Of a stretch of DNA of 56,461 bases, positions 21,791 to 32,480 are shown one piece after another (positions within the stretch are counted from its first letter, which is position 1; each line of letters starts with the position of its first letter). Under the pieces are notes generated by a model that was not told the DNA's origin, made no database searches, and was given only the letters and a program-made list of their open reading frames with translations. A program made the position numbers and the translations under genes. Source of the DNA: Reticulitermes lucifugus. Lineage: Eukaryota; Arthropoda; Insecta; Blattodea; Rhinotermitidae. The stretch covers positions 2,301 to 58,761 of the forward strand of contig JAKCWW010002332.1 of NCBI GenBank assembly GCA_026260175.1. Direction: 5' to 3'.

Positions 21791-24249
21791 ACTAAACATA
21801 TTTCCTCTAAACTCATTCAATTGCAGAGTTAGTAAATATGAAGTAATTTTAAGTAATATTAAAACGGCAAGAATTTGGCAAGGAATATAGAACATGCTGA
21901 TGAGCTAGTAAAAGAAAGCTTGAAAATATCTCTGGCTGTTGCAACCACACTTTATGCGGCATTGTAAAAGCTGAAATTTGTACCTAATGTACCTACCTTG
22001 AAGTCCCGGGTCGAAAGTTTTGCTTGTTGCAAGATATTTGCAGCTTGTGACAAGTCTTGGATTTTTTTATCTCATAAATATTCAAATAATTTTTCTTACA
22101 TTTAAGGTTGTAATTGAGTTACTTTTCAAGCTGTATTCTATAAAATGTATAAGCAGTCTACGGAAGAATAAATAATATTTCAGGGAAAGAAAGTTTAGGA
22201 TCTAAACCTCAAGCTTCGTCTAAACGTCGTTATAGAGAGGCGAAATGTAACACCACAAAAACATAAGTACATGTACTTACACGTACATTCAGCCACGTTA
22301 CATTTTATATGTGTTAAAGCTTATGGTTTATAAACTACATTGTTACAGAATGTTATTTAACGTATTAAAAGGAAAATTGAATTTGAAGAACTTTCGCATT
22401 ATTTATGTCTGTATCTGCTCTTACGATTATAACCTTCCTGTAATACTAGATTATTAGAAATAATTCATAAAATAATTAAAAGATCTGAATTCTTATACAT
22501 TAGTATTAAAATAAACGGACGATCGTAATGCTGCTACTATGGGTACGATTCATGTGCTTTTTCGCTGTCTTGTTATTTACTAGTAGCATCGTATTTTAAA
22601 GTTTGCTGGGCAAATGTCTGGTGTCCGCAATAATTTATATCAATGTGAATATGAATAATGAATAAGGGATAATTTTTTATTAGGATGTATTAACATATAT
22701 TCTTAATTTACTTACTTATATACTGTCTATCTAGACCGTTAATTGTGGATACCATACCGATACTGAGTTGCTGCATGCTGTATGTTGCAGTCACTCCCCG
22801 TCCCCCAATCCACTCCCCTGCCTTCCTTTCCACTCTATCTCCTATCTTCCTGGGGGGCACCCTGTTTCACAATATTTCCATGATGTTTTATGCAGGCGAT
22901 TTCGTTTTACATTGTAATGTTATTCATCTCTTGGAACTGCATTATGTTTTGCTTCCAGGAGTGTAATCTTTTTTGACATATTCCTTCCTTCGTCTCTGTT
23001 TCCCCGAACCACTTTTTTCACTACTTCTTCAGTCTTCCCGTTTGAATATCTGTTATGACGGACAAGCGCATAATATGCGCAATCATCCTCATTATGTCTC
23101 GTGACATATAGCTTTATATGCTCTTCGTAGCGACTGGTTCCGCTGTGTCCTGTATTTGGCTGCTTTAAAACCAACAGATGAGTTCACATACAGCATATCA
23201 GGCGTGGCCAAGAACAAAGCTTCGTAGGCCGAACTTTTAGGAGCAAAAATCTGCAAGAGTCATGTATTAATAAACTAAAATATGTTTTCCTTTCTCGATT
23301 GTTTCTAATGTCTGTTCGTCAATCAACAGTAGGTCAGTTTCAGTTAGTTACGAGTATGTGCCTCGTTTCTTTTGAAAATCTTTTAAAACTCCGATCATGA
23401 TCAACTTCGTATACATGTAAATTACCTGGGTATAGAATTTTACAAGCCTCAAAGTGACGTGCTCGAGATGCTTGCGGCTTGCGATCAGACGTGTGGTCAT
23501 CCCTACCCTTTAGACTATGGTACATTATTGTGATTATATGTACGTCGATAATTATTTTTATTTTGTGTGTCGCTATATTGGGCCTTTTGATGATGGCAGT
23601 AGGGCGATATATGCCGGGGGATTAATAGTCTGCTATGGACAATGTATTAGTCTTGATTTCATGGTGGGTAATTACATTTTTGGGAACATTTCTCTACTGG
23701 ATATTAAATACTAACACATTTGTCACTGCCTTATCGTGGCACTCTTCCAGTTACAGCTGTTACTTATAGGATAAAGTTTGCAGAAACGCAAGCAAGTGAC
23801 AACTTTCGCAAGTAACTTTAGTACACTGTGTGCAAGGTATTTTGAAGTATTTCGTTAATGAATAAAGTTTCAGTCAATCCACATAAAATGCTCATTCCTG
23901 TAACAAATAATGTTTGCCACTGCATGGACTGTCGCGTGTTGTGACAGGTTATTTAAACCGAATGAAAAGAAAAGAGTGATATATTCAGAATTCTATCATG
24001 TCCTCTATTTATATCTGCACTTATACATATTTAAATCCATGGATGAAAGTAATACTCCAGAAAAAAGGAATTAAAGAACAATTAGTACTTTAAATTGTTT
24101 GGTTTAACACAACTTGCTATCCGCATACATCATTTTCGTATGCGCATACATATTTGCCATAACTACAAGTGCTTCATAAACTATAGCGTCCAGTTGTAAC
24201 GTGACCGTCAAAATATATTTGAAAGTATGCCGCCTAATTATAAGCACTT
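21791..24249. other. Intergenic, no gene seen
   Basis: About 2.4 kb, AT-rich. Frames at 22745 and 23517 lack ATG context, domains or the cysteine module. TCAGGCGTGGCCAAGAAC near 23198 resembles a hAT-like terminal sequence, but I found no partner end. Confidence 0.4.
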
Positions 24250-25880
24250 TCTTAGAATTTCCTGAAGCGACTGAGGAAAACCACTAGAAACATGATTTAG
24301 AATAATCTGTCTCTGTGTCGACATTTGAAATCTGGAAGCTGGAGTGCTGTCCATGTGAAATTGACATTCCTTGTCATGTATTACGAAAGAGGACAATATG
24401 ATCATACCTTGATTATGAATGTGTGTGTGTGTTTGTATTAGTAGTAAATTTCCCATTGATTTATGTATTTAAGGGCCCCAAGAGTCAATTTACAAGCGGT
24501 TTGGTGTGACGTCAGATCACATTAGTCATTCATAAACAGCTGCTGTCATCTGTACGCAGCACCCAGAACTTGAAGAGCCAAATCCAATTTCTGTTACTGG
24601 TTTCTACTGGTTGATTTTATATTGTAAAAATTTTCTGTAATATATTCTATATTAGGTTTTATATTTGGTTTTCAGGAATTCTGGTACGATAAGTAAAACT
24701 TTTCCACATATTTATGCATTAAATATCCACATTTTTAAGCCAGCTGCTTGCGTTAATATGAGATAATATATATTTTCCTGCAACGAAATAAGTTTAAATA
24801 TTGCAGCATAAAATAAAATACAATTATCAGACGTGCTTGAAAGTCTTACACTTCACATGAAATGAGTTAGTTTGTCAGGTATAATTTGTCTGTAATTGTA
24901 ATAATTTATTGATAATTATCAATCAATGATTCTGATAAATTTTATCCATCATAAATTTTCGAGGTACATATATCTTTTAAAACATTCATCTTTATATTAC
25001 ATCATTTAGTTTAATTTCTTAATTCATCTACAACCGAAACACTGAATTCTATCAAATTATAAATTTTTAAAGTTGTATTACTTGTAAAGTAAATTTTAAA
25101 AATGTTGTATATTGCAATCAGTACAATTACTTTCTTATTATAAACTGACTGGAGAATTAATTTTCAATACCCTTAAACTTTAGTATTTGTAACATACACA
25201 CATTCCGTTATTTTACACTTCATTGTGACCTCAAATTATTTCTTTCAGTCATATTTTCTTATGTTTCGTATTAACTCGCCTCTATCTTGTCTTGTCTTTT
25301 CAGTTCTATGTTTTTATCCATTTTCCATGGCCACTCAAAATTTTTCATGTTACAGAATTAAATTTTGTCGTGCTGACAGAAACTGATCTAAGGTTTATAC
25401 CGTGATACTTAAATTAATATATCGACTAACCGAGTAGGTGCCGCCAACATCTTTGTAATCAAGTACGGAGAAGGATCCACCATCCGAAGTGCTGTGTTAC
25501 ATTCGTGATTATTTAAAAAATGGATAATGGACACAGGCTAGAGGCTAAGTAACTTTATAATTAGAGACAAAAGGCATAGTTTATATTTACACGTACACTG
25601 ACGAAAGCCTTGAGCAGATTACATTTTACATTTACAGTTTCCGTTGTGGTCAACAGTCCACAGATACGAATTCAGTTGTGGAAAATGTAGAAGTCGAAAA
25701 GAAACTAAGACTTTGTAGGAAGACAAGTCAGCACTCTTCACGGCATCCGAGATATGTCTTTAGAAATCTGAGCTTCTTAATCGTCCCTCTCTCCTCTCTT
25801 CCTCAGAAGCTCTGTGAATGTATGAATACGTACATTTACTCAGACTTTTCCTCAGAAATGAATCATGTCCTGACTATATA
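24250..25880. repeat. Segmental duplication C-E, copy 1
   Basis: This 1.6-kb block aligns collinearly with 38485-40060 at a nearly constant offset (14.23-14.27 kb). Shared landmarks include TGGAAGCTGGAGTGCT at about 24330 versus TGGAAGCTGCAGTGCT at 38570, GGTTTGGTGTGACGTCAGA versus GTTTGGTTTGACGTCAGA, and CAGCACTCTTCACGGCATCCGA versus CAGTGCTCTTCACAATATCCGA. Frames are not preserved between the copies, so the block is non-coding or long dead. Confidence 0.8.
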
Positions 25881-25894
25881 AGATGCCTTTGTAG

Positions 25895-26235
25895 CTCTAC
25901 ACAATATCACCAATGGTGTAGTCCGTATTCTGATTGGACTACGTCCTGGACGAGTGAGGAATCGTGGTTCGCTTCCCGGTAGGTTGAAGGGATTTCTCTA
26001 TTTTCTGATACCTCCAAACGAGCTCTGTGGCTCACTCAGCCACCGGCTCAGTGGATATCGGTTGCTGTTTCCATAGGGCAAGGTGGCCGGGTCGGGAACC
26101 TTAAAATTTACCTCAAGCCACTGCCGAGTTAAATGGTTTCACAGCGTACACAGCGACAACTATAGGATAGAGCCCTGCCGGGCAAGTCGCTTTAAGCGAA
26201 CTTGTGACGGTTACAGTGTGGACAAGAACAAGTTT
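25895..26235 (+). mobile_element. SINE-like unit with tRNA B box
   Basis: GTGGTTCGCTTCCCGGTAGG is a good B-box/T-loop-like sequence. It is followed by GC-rich non-coding sequence that contrasts with the AT-rich surroundings. No second copy in the window aligns throughout, so the family is not established. Confidence 0.5.
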
Positions 26236-27214
26236 GAGTCATAATTTGTAACAACTTGCTGAATAACAAAACTTCTGTCTGAGTGCTCTTACTGCTATCA
26301 ACACGCCGTTTTTAATTCCCTATACCATTTGTTAAGTAACGTATTTATACTCTTGAAGATAAATATTATTTAGCTCAAAATTTCAGAGATGACAGGACAC
26401 ACTTCCTTTTCTATTATGTATAACACAACCAGAATGGAGAGGTTTTGTTAGCTAAGTTATCTTAACCACGGCTTACGTTTTGAAAAATGAATTCCCAGCA
26501 CTCTTACAAGATATTCCTCTCCACAGACAAACACATACTAACACACAACTCTTCTTACTCATTCTTATTAACTGATGCGAATCGGACCCATGTTAATACG
26601 ATATTTTTGCTCGGTACGAGGTTAGAAGCTTAACTCTGAACTTGTGACATATGTCACTGGCTTATATGTAATTACAACAGACCTCCTTCAATAAAATAAA
26701 TCTAAGGCCTCTATACAACATAAATAACAAAATGCATAGAAGTGATAACTCGGCCTAGCAGTGAAAGTTTGCATGCTCGTACTTTTCACTGTTCCAAAAT
26801 TTAAATTTCAGAGAAAAGTTAGAAATATTTCTGTAGCGAATCTTTATGTTTGCTTCTGAAATGTTCTTTAACGCTGCCAGTTATTTTGTGTCAGCATAAA
26901 AGTAATCCATTTTCTTGAATACAGTGTACTATAAATTATAATTTAAAATTGAAGACCCATGGGGTATGATGCTGTGTTATTTGATAAGTAATTAGCGACG
27001 ACTTGGAGGACCTTGCTGCCTCCGCCTTCATGGTAGATACAGCCCCAAATAGACCGTGAAAATGGAGACAGCAAGCTGCCTGGAATTGTCAGTAAGTATT
27101 TGCCAGTCTACACGTTGTCATTTTCAGAGGTTTTGAACCTTTATCGTCACCGCACTGCGAACTTCACTATGAAATTCAATAGTCCAAACGATTAAAGGCT
27201 GAAATTCATTTGAA
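26236..27214. other. Intergenic, nothing recognised
   Basis: AT-rich, no supported gene. TCA|GTAAGTAT near 27092 is a donor-like sequence without an exon that I can justify. Confidence 0.35.
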
Positions 27215-27665
27215 TTACTTTTAGAGTTTCAGTTCACACCGCACAGTAAACGTACAACTTTTCAAATGTAAAGACCAACCAGTTAATGCTGTCTGGGGAA
27301 AGAGTCGCTGTTTGTTGTGAGCGTCATGCGACGTTTATATAAGCACGCTGTGTGAGCAAAGTGTGGAGTTTATTAATTTTGCAGAAAGTAATACAGTTTA
27401 GTTACCACTGCACTTTAAACTTCGAACAATTTAAATCATAACTTTCGTCCAAACAATGCGGAAAATTTGTTTCCTACCCCACATAAAACAAAGTGTATGT
27501 CTGTGAAGTGACACTTCCCATAAAAGCTGATATTCTGCATCAGTTAAGTGATTATTAACTTCTCGGGAAGAGTCTGTTTTCATAAGAATTACATGCGGAC
27601 AACAGACAATCCTACTTCCAAATTAATGTCTTCTGGGCTGTGATGGTTCAGAGAATCTTGCTGCT
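27215..27665 (+). repeat. Duplicated block F, copy 2, with strong TATA box
   Basis: The block aligns with 47718-48100, 54905-55090 and 21590-21790. Shared pieces are TTCAGTTCACACCGCACAGTAAA, GACCAACCAGTTAATGCTG, ATAAGCACGCTGTGTGAGCAAA, CCACTGCACTTTAAAC and AATTAATGTCTTCTGGGCTGTG. It lies about 1.45 kb upstream of P5 and could hold the P5 promoter and a non-coding first exon. That is inference. Confidence 0.7.
27334..27343 (+). promoter_or_regulatory. Candidate TATA box in block F
   Basis: TTTATATAAG, preserved as AAATATAAGC in the copy at 47818. If used, transcription would start near 27365 and P5 would need a long 5' intron. Confidence 0.45.
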
Positions 27666-28760
27666 TTGTTCACTCCCATGAAATCTCGACATGCTATGCC
27701 GTAATCTTGATGTTCAGGCAGTCAGTACCTCAAATATAATTCACGTATTCTTTGTTGTTTTCAAACTGTCGGTATTAAAACAGTCATGCATTCAAAATGA
27801 ACATACCGAAAGGACAGATCCCGGTTTTAATTAGCAAAAATTAATACAAGTTCATCACAAGCAGGATATGGAGAGTTTGGAGGAGAACTTCGGGTCACAC
27901 TCACTGCAACAGGGAGAGAAATTATTACTGGATTTCTTTGGTCACACAATTTAGGTTACATAGAGATACGGAATTTATGGAGACAAATAAGTCAGTAGCT
28001 AGGGTTTTTTATACAGAATACGAAGGTCATTTATGCGTCAATGGCTGGAGACAGTAAACAGAGCTTAAATGTAGAAAAGAATGATGCAAGTATTTGTGAC
28101 AAGAACTAGAACGTAAGGTACGATAATCTGCAGTACACTGACGACTGCTCAAGTGATTATGGAAGAAATGCCATTAGGAAAATATGGCCTAATTTAAGGT
28201 TACACTGGTGCTTTAATTTAAGTGCTGAGTGAAGTCATGATAAATTTACTTCAGACAGTCATATTGCCGACTGAGGTATGACTGGCAAGAAAAAATATAT
28301 GTTAAATGTGTTACCGTTTGGACTAATAATTAACAGTGGGCAGGGTGTAACATCAGTGAAGACTTTGATCTTCTACGTTAAATTACGTCTGAGAAATGAA
28401 AACTGTTTAAGATAAAAAAAGGAAAGAAAAGGAAGAATTGGACGGAAGTGTATGTATTAGTTTGTGTTCATATTAATCTCTTCTCGATCCCCGAAGTAAC
28501 ACAATTACAGATACGCATATACGTTGCAAGATTGTTTACTGTGTAGGATGAAATGTATTTTTAAATGTTCAACATAAGTGTACAATGTTCACACAATGGT
28601 GCCAGCAGTGCAGCTTCATATTATTATCTGTAAGAAGATAGAAAACCGCACACTCATAAGAAACAAGCCAAACGGCCAGTTGATGCGCTGAGTTATATCA
28701 AGTCAAATGAAACAGAGTCGCAGTCCCAGGAATGGTGTATCAATGATTCTGCTAAAGGAA
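27666..28760. other. Region between block F and P5
   Basis: AT-rich, no separate gene. It may be intronic if the block F promoter drives P5. Confidence 0.35.
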
Positions 28761-28771
28761 CTTATTACAGG
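28761..28771 (+). other. Candidate splice acceptor before P5
   Basis: CTTATTACAG|G ends 24 bases upstream of the P5 ATG and could close a 5' UTR intron. The pyrimidine tract is weak. Confidence 0.3.
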
Positions 28772-28794
28772 CTTGCGCAAAAAAGTGTAACAGA

Positions 28795-29182
28795 ATGAAT
28801 GTTGGTTCAAAGATAATTTTGATCTTCATGCTTATGTGTATGATCATGCTCATTTTAAAGACTAACGCTCTCGAAGATAACATTCACTCTGGAATCAAAT
28901 CGGCTGCGTCCTTGATGGAAGATCTGTGGGAAGATGGGATGGAAGGAGCTGCCATATATAGACCAAAACGACGATCATTTCCATGCCGGCCGGGAGAATG
29001 GCGAGGAAAAACGGGCAAATGCATAAAGGTAGGAGCTGTTTCAAAAGCACCCTGTGCGGCGGGGAAGCGGGGAATGAGCGGAAATTGCAAGATTTTATCA
29101 ACTGTTTTAATTGCACCAATAATACGCTGTCGGCCGGGGCAGAAAATGAGGCTCAACGTAAAATGCAGAAGAGTCTGGGCAG
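28795..29182 (+). CDS. P5: three-module GBP/secapin-like polyprotein precursor
   Basis: The coding exon gives 129 residues to a consensus donor (CAG|GTGAGT, GT at 29183, phase 1); unspliced, the frame would stop at 29259. Residues 7-21 form the hydrophobic core of a signal peptide ending at TNA25. An acidic propeptide (E27, D28, E42, D43, E46, D47, E50) is followed by R56-P-K-R-R60, a canonical furin-type site. Three modules follow. C64-RPG-(6)-G-K-C76-I-K departs from the family by having Ile after the cysteine. C87-AAG-(5)-G-N-C98-K is typical. C112-RPG-(7)-V-K-C124-R-R-V-W has Val at the conserved second glycine. VLIAPIIRC before module 3 echoes NAPLRC in P1 and IAPTRC in P2. One precursor could thus yield one three-disulfide protein or up to three peptides. 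The sequence after the donor (EFNINSFLSM) has no family likeness, supporting splicing. Confidence 0.8.
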
Positions 29183-29188
29183 GTGAGT
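29183..29188 (+). other. Splice donor of P5
   Basis: CAG|GTGAGT is a full consensus donor placed five residues after the last cysteine, parallel to those of P1 and P3. The acceptor exon was not identified. Confidence 0.6.
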
Positions 29189-29612
29189 TTAATATTAACA
29201 GCTTTTTGAGTATGACTGTTTTTAACAAGGCAGAACCTCCATTATTATTAAGTAAATAAACGGAATAAACATTGTAGAGGTCAGGTATATCCATCAGTCC
29301 CCTTCAAATTCTGACCCCTTTCTTTTTAACCGCTGGTGCACGTACCACTGTTGGTAAATGGAAGGTCGTCTGGTGGTACGCAAAATTGTTTGGAAATTAT
29401 AATTTTTTTATAACTCAACCCTGGAAACGTCAATTGCCTTATTAATATTGTTTCAAATATGTTGACTTATAAAGAAAAACGTTTACAAAATATGTACCAA
29501 AATAATATTTGTTTGTTCGAATATAAACAGAGACTGTCCTCTGTCGTCGAATCGCAACTGTTTAAACGTGTCAAACAGTGTGTCAGACCAGAGAAACTGA
29601 GTATCCTATAAT
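29189..29612. other. P5 downstream region
   Basis: Probably intron or 3' flank of P5. Nothing else was recognised. Confidence 0.35.
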
Positions 29613-29776
29613 AGGGGTGCGCAAACTTTCCAAAAAACTAAAAACTATTCCAAAATTCCAGGAGCCAGAAAGGTTAAATGAATAAAGTTTCATTCTGAGG
29701 ACCCAAAAATATTTGGCGCCACTGTACAAAATGTAGTCTCCAGGGCGACCTGACGCCAGGGATATTTGCACCCCTG
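29613..29776. mobile_element. hAT-type MITE
   Basis: The ends are AGGGGTGCGCAAACT and the inverted ATATTTGCACCCCT, giving terminal inverted repeats of about 14 bases around a 164-bp non-coding body. This end sequence is typical of non-autonomous hAT elements. I could not see a clean 8-bp target-site duplication. Confidence 0.6.
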
Positions 29777-30369
29777 TCCTCGGATATAAAGTTTATTCTT
29801 CTTGGCTCTTCAAATATATTTAACTGTGGTCACTATTCAGGGAAACCTAAAGAGTCATAAACGCTCACAGTCTCGTTCCCTTAAACATCTGGTAGCAATA
29901 TTTTGAAGGTGGAAATAGAAGCGGCACGCTCAAATCTACTAACCCCAAATTGCACTGGCTGGAAGCAGCAGCAAGAAATGGATAATTGTAATACTTATCT
30001 GTAATTTCTAAGATATTTTCCCGCCAGTTGGAAACAAGTAGTCTCTACTAAGCCTGTGTAGCCAGCTCAATACTTGTGATCGTTGTGTGATGGTTGTTAG
30101 TACATACATTACACTTTAAACAAGAGAGCACACATAAGAAGTACGAAACCTTCTTATTCAATTACCTACTTTTTACTTATTTAAGATATTTTATGAGTAA
30201 AGTGCTTCAATATTTCTTGTAATCAAGTTAATTTATAAAAGCGAGAACCCTATGCTATTAATATATTCAGTGTTTAGTAGAACGAGCAATTTTTCTTGTT
30301 AGTTGTACGCGAGAAATAATGTTGAAAAGCATTGGTCATAGAACGAGTTATTTGTTTGTAATATCTGAT
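29777..30369. other. Intergenic, nothing recognised
   Basis: AT-rich spacer without supported features. Confidence 0.35.
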
Positions 30370-30450
30370 GCTGTTGTGACCGGGATTGTGCAGAATGCTG
30401 TCAAATTTAACTTAATACTTTATAGTTTATTTATCGAAGGTGTCAGTATT
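30370..30450. repeat. Block shared with the P1 upstream region
   Basis: GGGATTGTGCAGAATGCTGTC, then TTTAACTTAATACTTTATAGTTTATT, matches 3465-3545 in order at an offset of about 26.91 kb. It suggests that a P1-like gene unit was once duplicated here. Confidence 0.55.
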
Positions 30451-30949
30451 TCAGGAAGATATATGGCGGAGTGGTGGCATATTTCCACGTATTCTTAACG
30501 TCTGTGCTAGATTTGAGCAGTAATTGTCGTCTGCGAATTATACATCGTTGTGACGTAATATAATTAATATTTCGGTGAATCGTAAGAAGATACAGATAAC
30601 TGCCAAGAGAAATTGGTGGATTGTTTGTACCGATTACAAAGAAACAAGGCTTTACATGGAGGTGGCAGGAATGTAGCCCTCAAAATAAGCGTCAGGTGGC
30701 TTTGGCAAGTAATTTTAGTTACAGATAAATTGGTATGAATTTGATATGAAGTAGTTCTTGTATTTAATGACTGCTGTACACTTTTAAATGGTACAACATA
30801 AACGTAAATAAGTTACGGACGCAAAGACAGAGGCCGACGATTCCACTTGAAACAAAGAGGAAGTTAAAAACACATGTTTAGAAACATCTGACGTGACCAT
30901 TGTACGTACGTAACGCTTCTAATAAAAATAATTCTAAATATTTACTTTC

Positions 30950-31100
30950 AAGTGTCTTGCTGAAGATAATATTGACAATATTACTTCTGTTCTTATAGGA
31001 AAAATACGTTAAACAACGGAATTTGTTTGAAATCATAGCCATGGCAGTGTATATGGTGTTATTGATAGAATTTCTGTTTACTGGGGAGAAAACTATGTGA
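30950..31100 (+). pseudogene. Possible relic of a P-family signal peptide
   Basis: From 30956 one frame reads VLLKIILTILLLFL then a stop, close to VLLMAILTIFLLSYV in the P3 signal peptide. A second start at 31041 (AGCCATGG) gives MAVYMVLLIEFLF and stops after 19 residues; it lies within 13 bases of where the P1 start would map from the upstream block match. Neither frame reaches a cysteine module. Short hydrophobic matches arise easily in AT-rich DNA, so this is tentative. Confidence 0.3.
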
Positions 31101-31384
31101 AAAATGTAAAAGCACAAACTATTTTTAAAGAAAATATTTCAGTATTGAATTGGACGATACTTATTCAAGAGAATTATAGGATGGCTCAATAGCCTATTTT
31201 TATAAACGGTGCTGTAGATATAATTACTACACTGGACTGGTGGGGGCGTGGTTGATTTCGGTACTAAGTCCGGGGGATGCCCTTTCATACAGGTAATTTT
31301 AACTGTGAATAAAATTAATCTTACAACTTAAGTTTATTTATATTTCATGCACGATTGGTAGACTACTTGAAATTGGAAGGTAAC
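31101..31384. other. Intergenic spacer
   Basis: Nothing recognised between the possible relic and the LINE fragment. Confidence 0.35.
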
Positions 31385-32030
31385 ATGGAATGGAAAATAA
31401 TTTGAAAAAACTAAAGTAATGAGAATCTGAAGGAAACCATCCCCAATACATAATGTAATAGATCAAAAACAACTGGAGAATGTGGAATATTTCATTTCTT
31501 TGGGTAGCATGATAACAAATTATGTAAGATGTACACGTGAAATTAAATCCAGGATTGCCACGGCGAAAGCAGCATTCAAAAAGGAGAAGGATTTTTCACC
31601 AGCAAATTGGACTTAAATTTAAGGAAGAAACTAATAAATTGCTACATTTGGAAAATAGCTTTGTATAGTGCTGAAATTTGGACACTTCGGAAGGTAGATC
31701 AGAAATAACTGGAAAGTTTTGAAATGTGGTGCTGGAGAAGGATGGAGACGATCAGCGGATCAGATCATGTGAATAATGAAGTATTAAAAAGTGTTCAGGA
31801 GGGAAGAAAATCCTTCATACAATGAAACGAAGGAAGGCTAACTGGATTTGTCACACCTTGCGTAGAAACTGCCTTCTAAAACATGTTATTGAAGGAAAGA
31901 TAGAGGGAAGGATAGAAGTGAGGGGAAGACGAGGAAGAAGACTTGAACAGCTCCTAGATGACCTTAATGAAACAAAAAGATACTGGAAATTGAAAGAGGA
32001 AGAACTAGCTCTTGTCCTGTGGAATGTCAT
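31385..32030 (+). mobile_element. LINE fragment (reverse transcriptase C-terminal part and tail)
   Basis: Broken plus-strand frames read VEYFISLGSMIT, then CTREIKSRIATAKAAF, KLINCYIWKIALYSAEIWTLRK, FEMWCWRRME, then MKRRKANWICHTLRRNCLLKHVIEG at 31822 and GRRGRRLEQLLDDLNE. This is the well-known C-terminal region of an endonuclease/reverse-transcriptase LINE. Several stops and a frameshift show that it is dead. It belongs to the same broad LINE type as the minus-strand fragment at 35350-36972. Confidence 0.85.
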
Positions 32031-32436
32031 TATTTTAAATATTTTAACAAAATATGTAAAAAGAAAAATTTTTAATATCGTAGAACATTTAGCCACAATA
32101 CAATATAGCATATACATACACATACTGTTATTCCTTTAGTGTAATCAGTAATGTAAAGTCTTGAGTACTTCCACAGATGTATAAAATGTTCTCTCTGAAA
32201 ATGGCCGACAGTGGCTGAATCATGTAGACGTATATAAATACAGCATTGTTTAATATTTATATATTTTTGTACTGCTTTGGTTATATCATAAATTAAATCA
32301 GAAGTCCACTGTCAAAGTGTAGCTCCTACATAAGTAGGACATATCTCTTTTAAAAGGCTCTTTTTTAGCCGAGATTCGAAAGGCGTACTTATACAACTCG
32401 GGACGTATTGTGATAGTTTTACCAACTGCAGCGGTA
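32031..32436. other. Intergenic spacer after LINE
   Basis: AT-rich, no gene. Confidence 0.35.
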
Positions 32437-32467
<31 letters not shown>

Positions 32468-32480
32468 TACTATTATTACT
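32437..32480. repeat. ATT/TTA microsatellite
   Basis: An almost pure ATT trinucleotide run, with ACT interruptions at the 3' end. A smaller run lies at 32606-32643. Confidence 0.9.

Noticed and set aside
29183-29259. Read-through tail of the P5 frame
   Set aside because: It lies beyond a full-consensus donor and lacks family features; treated as intron.
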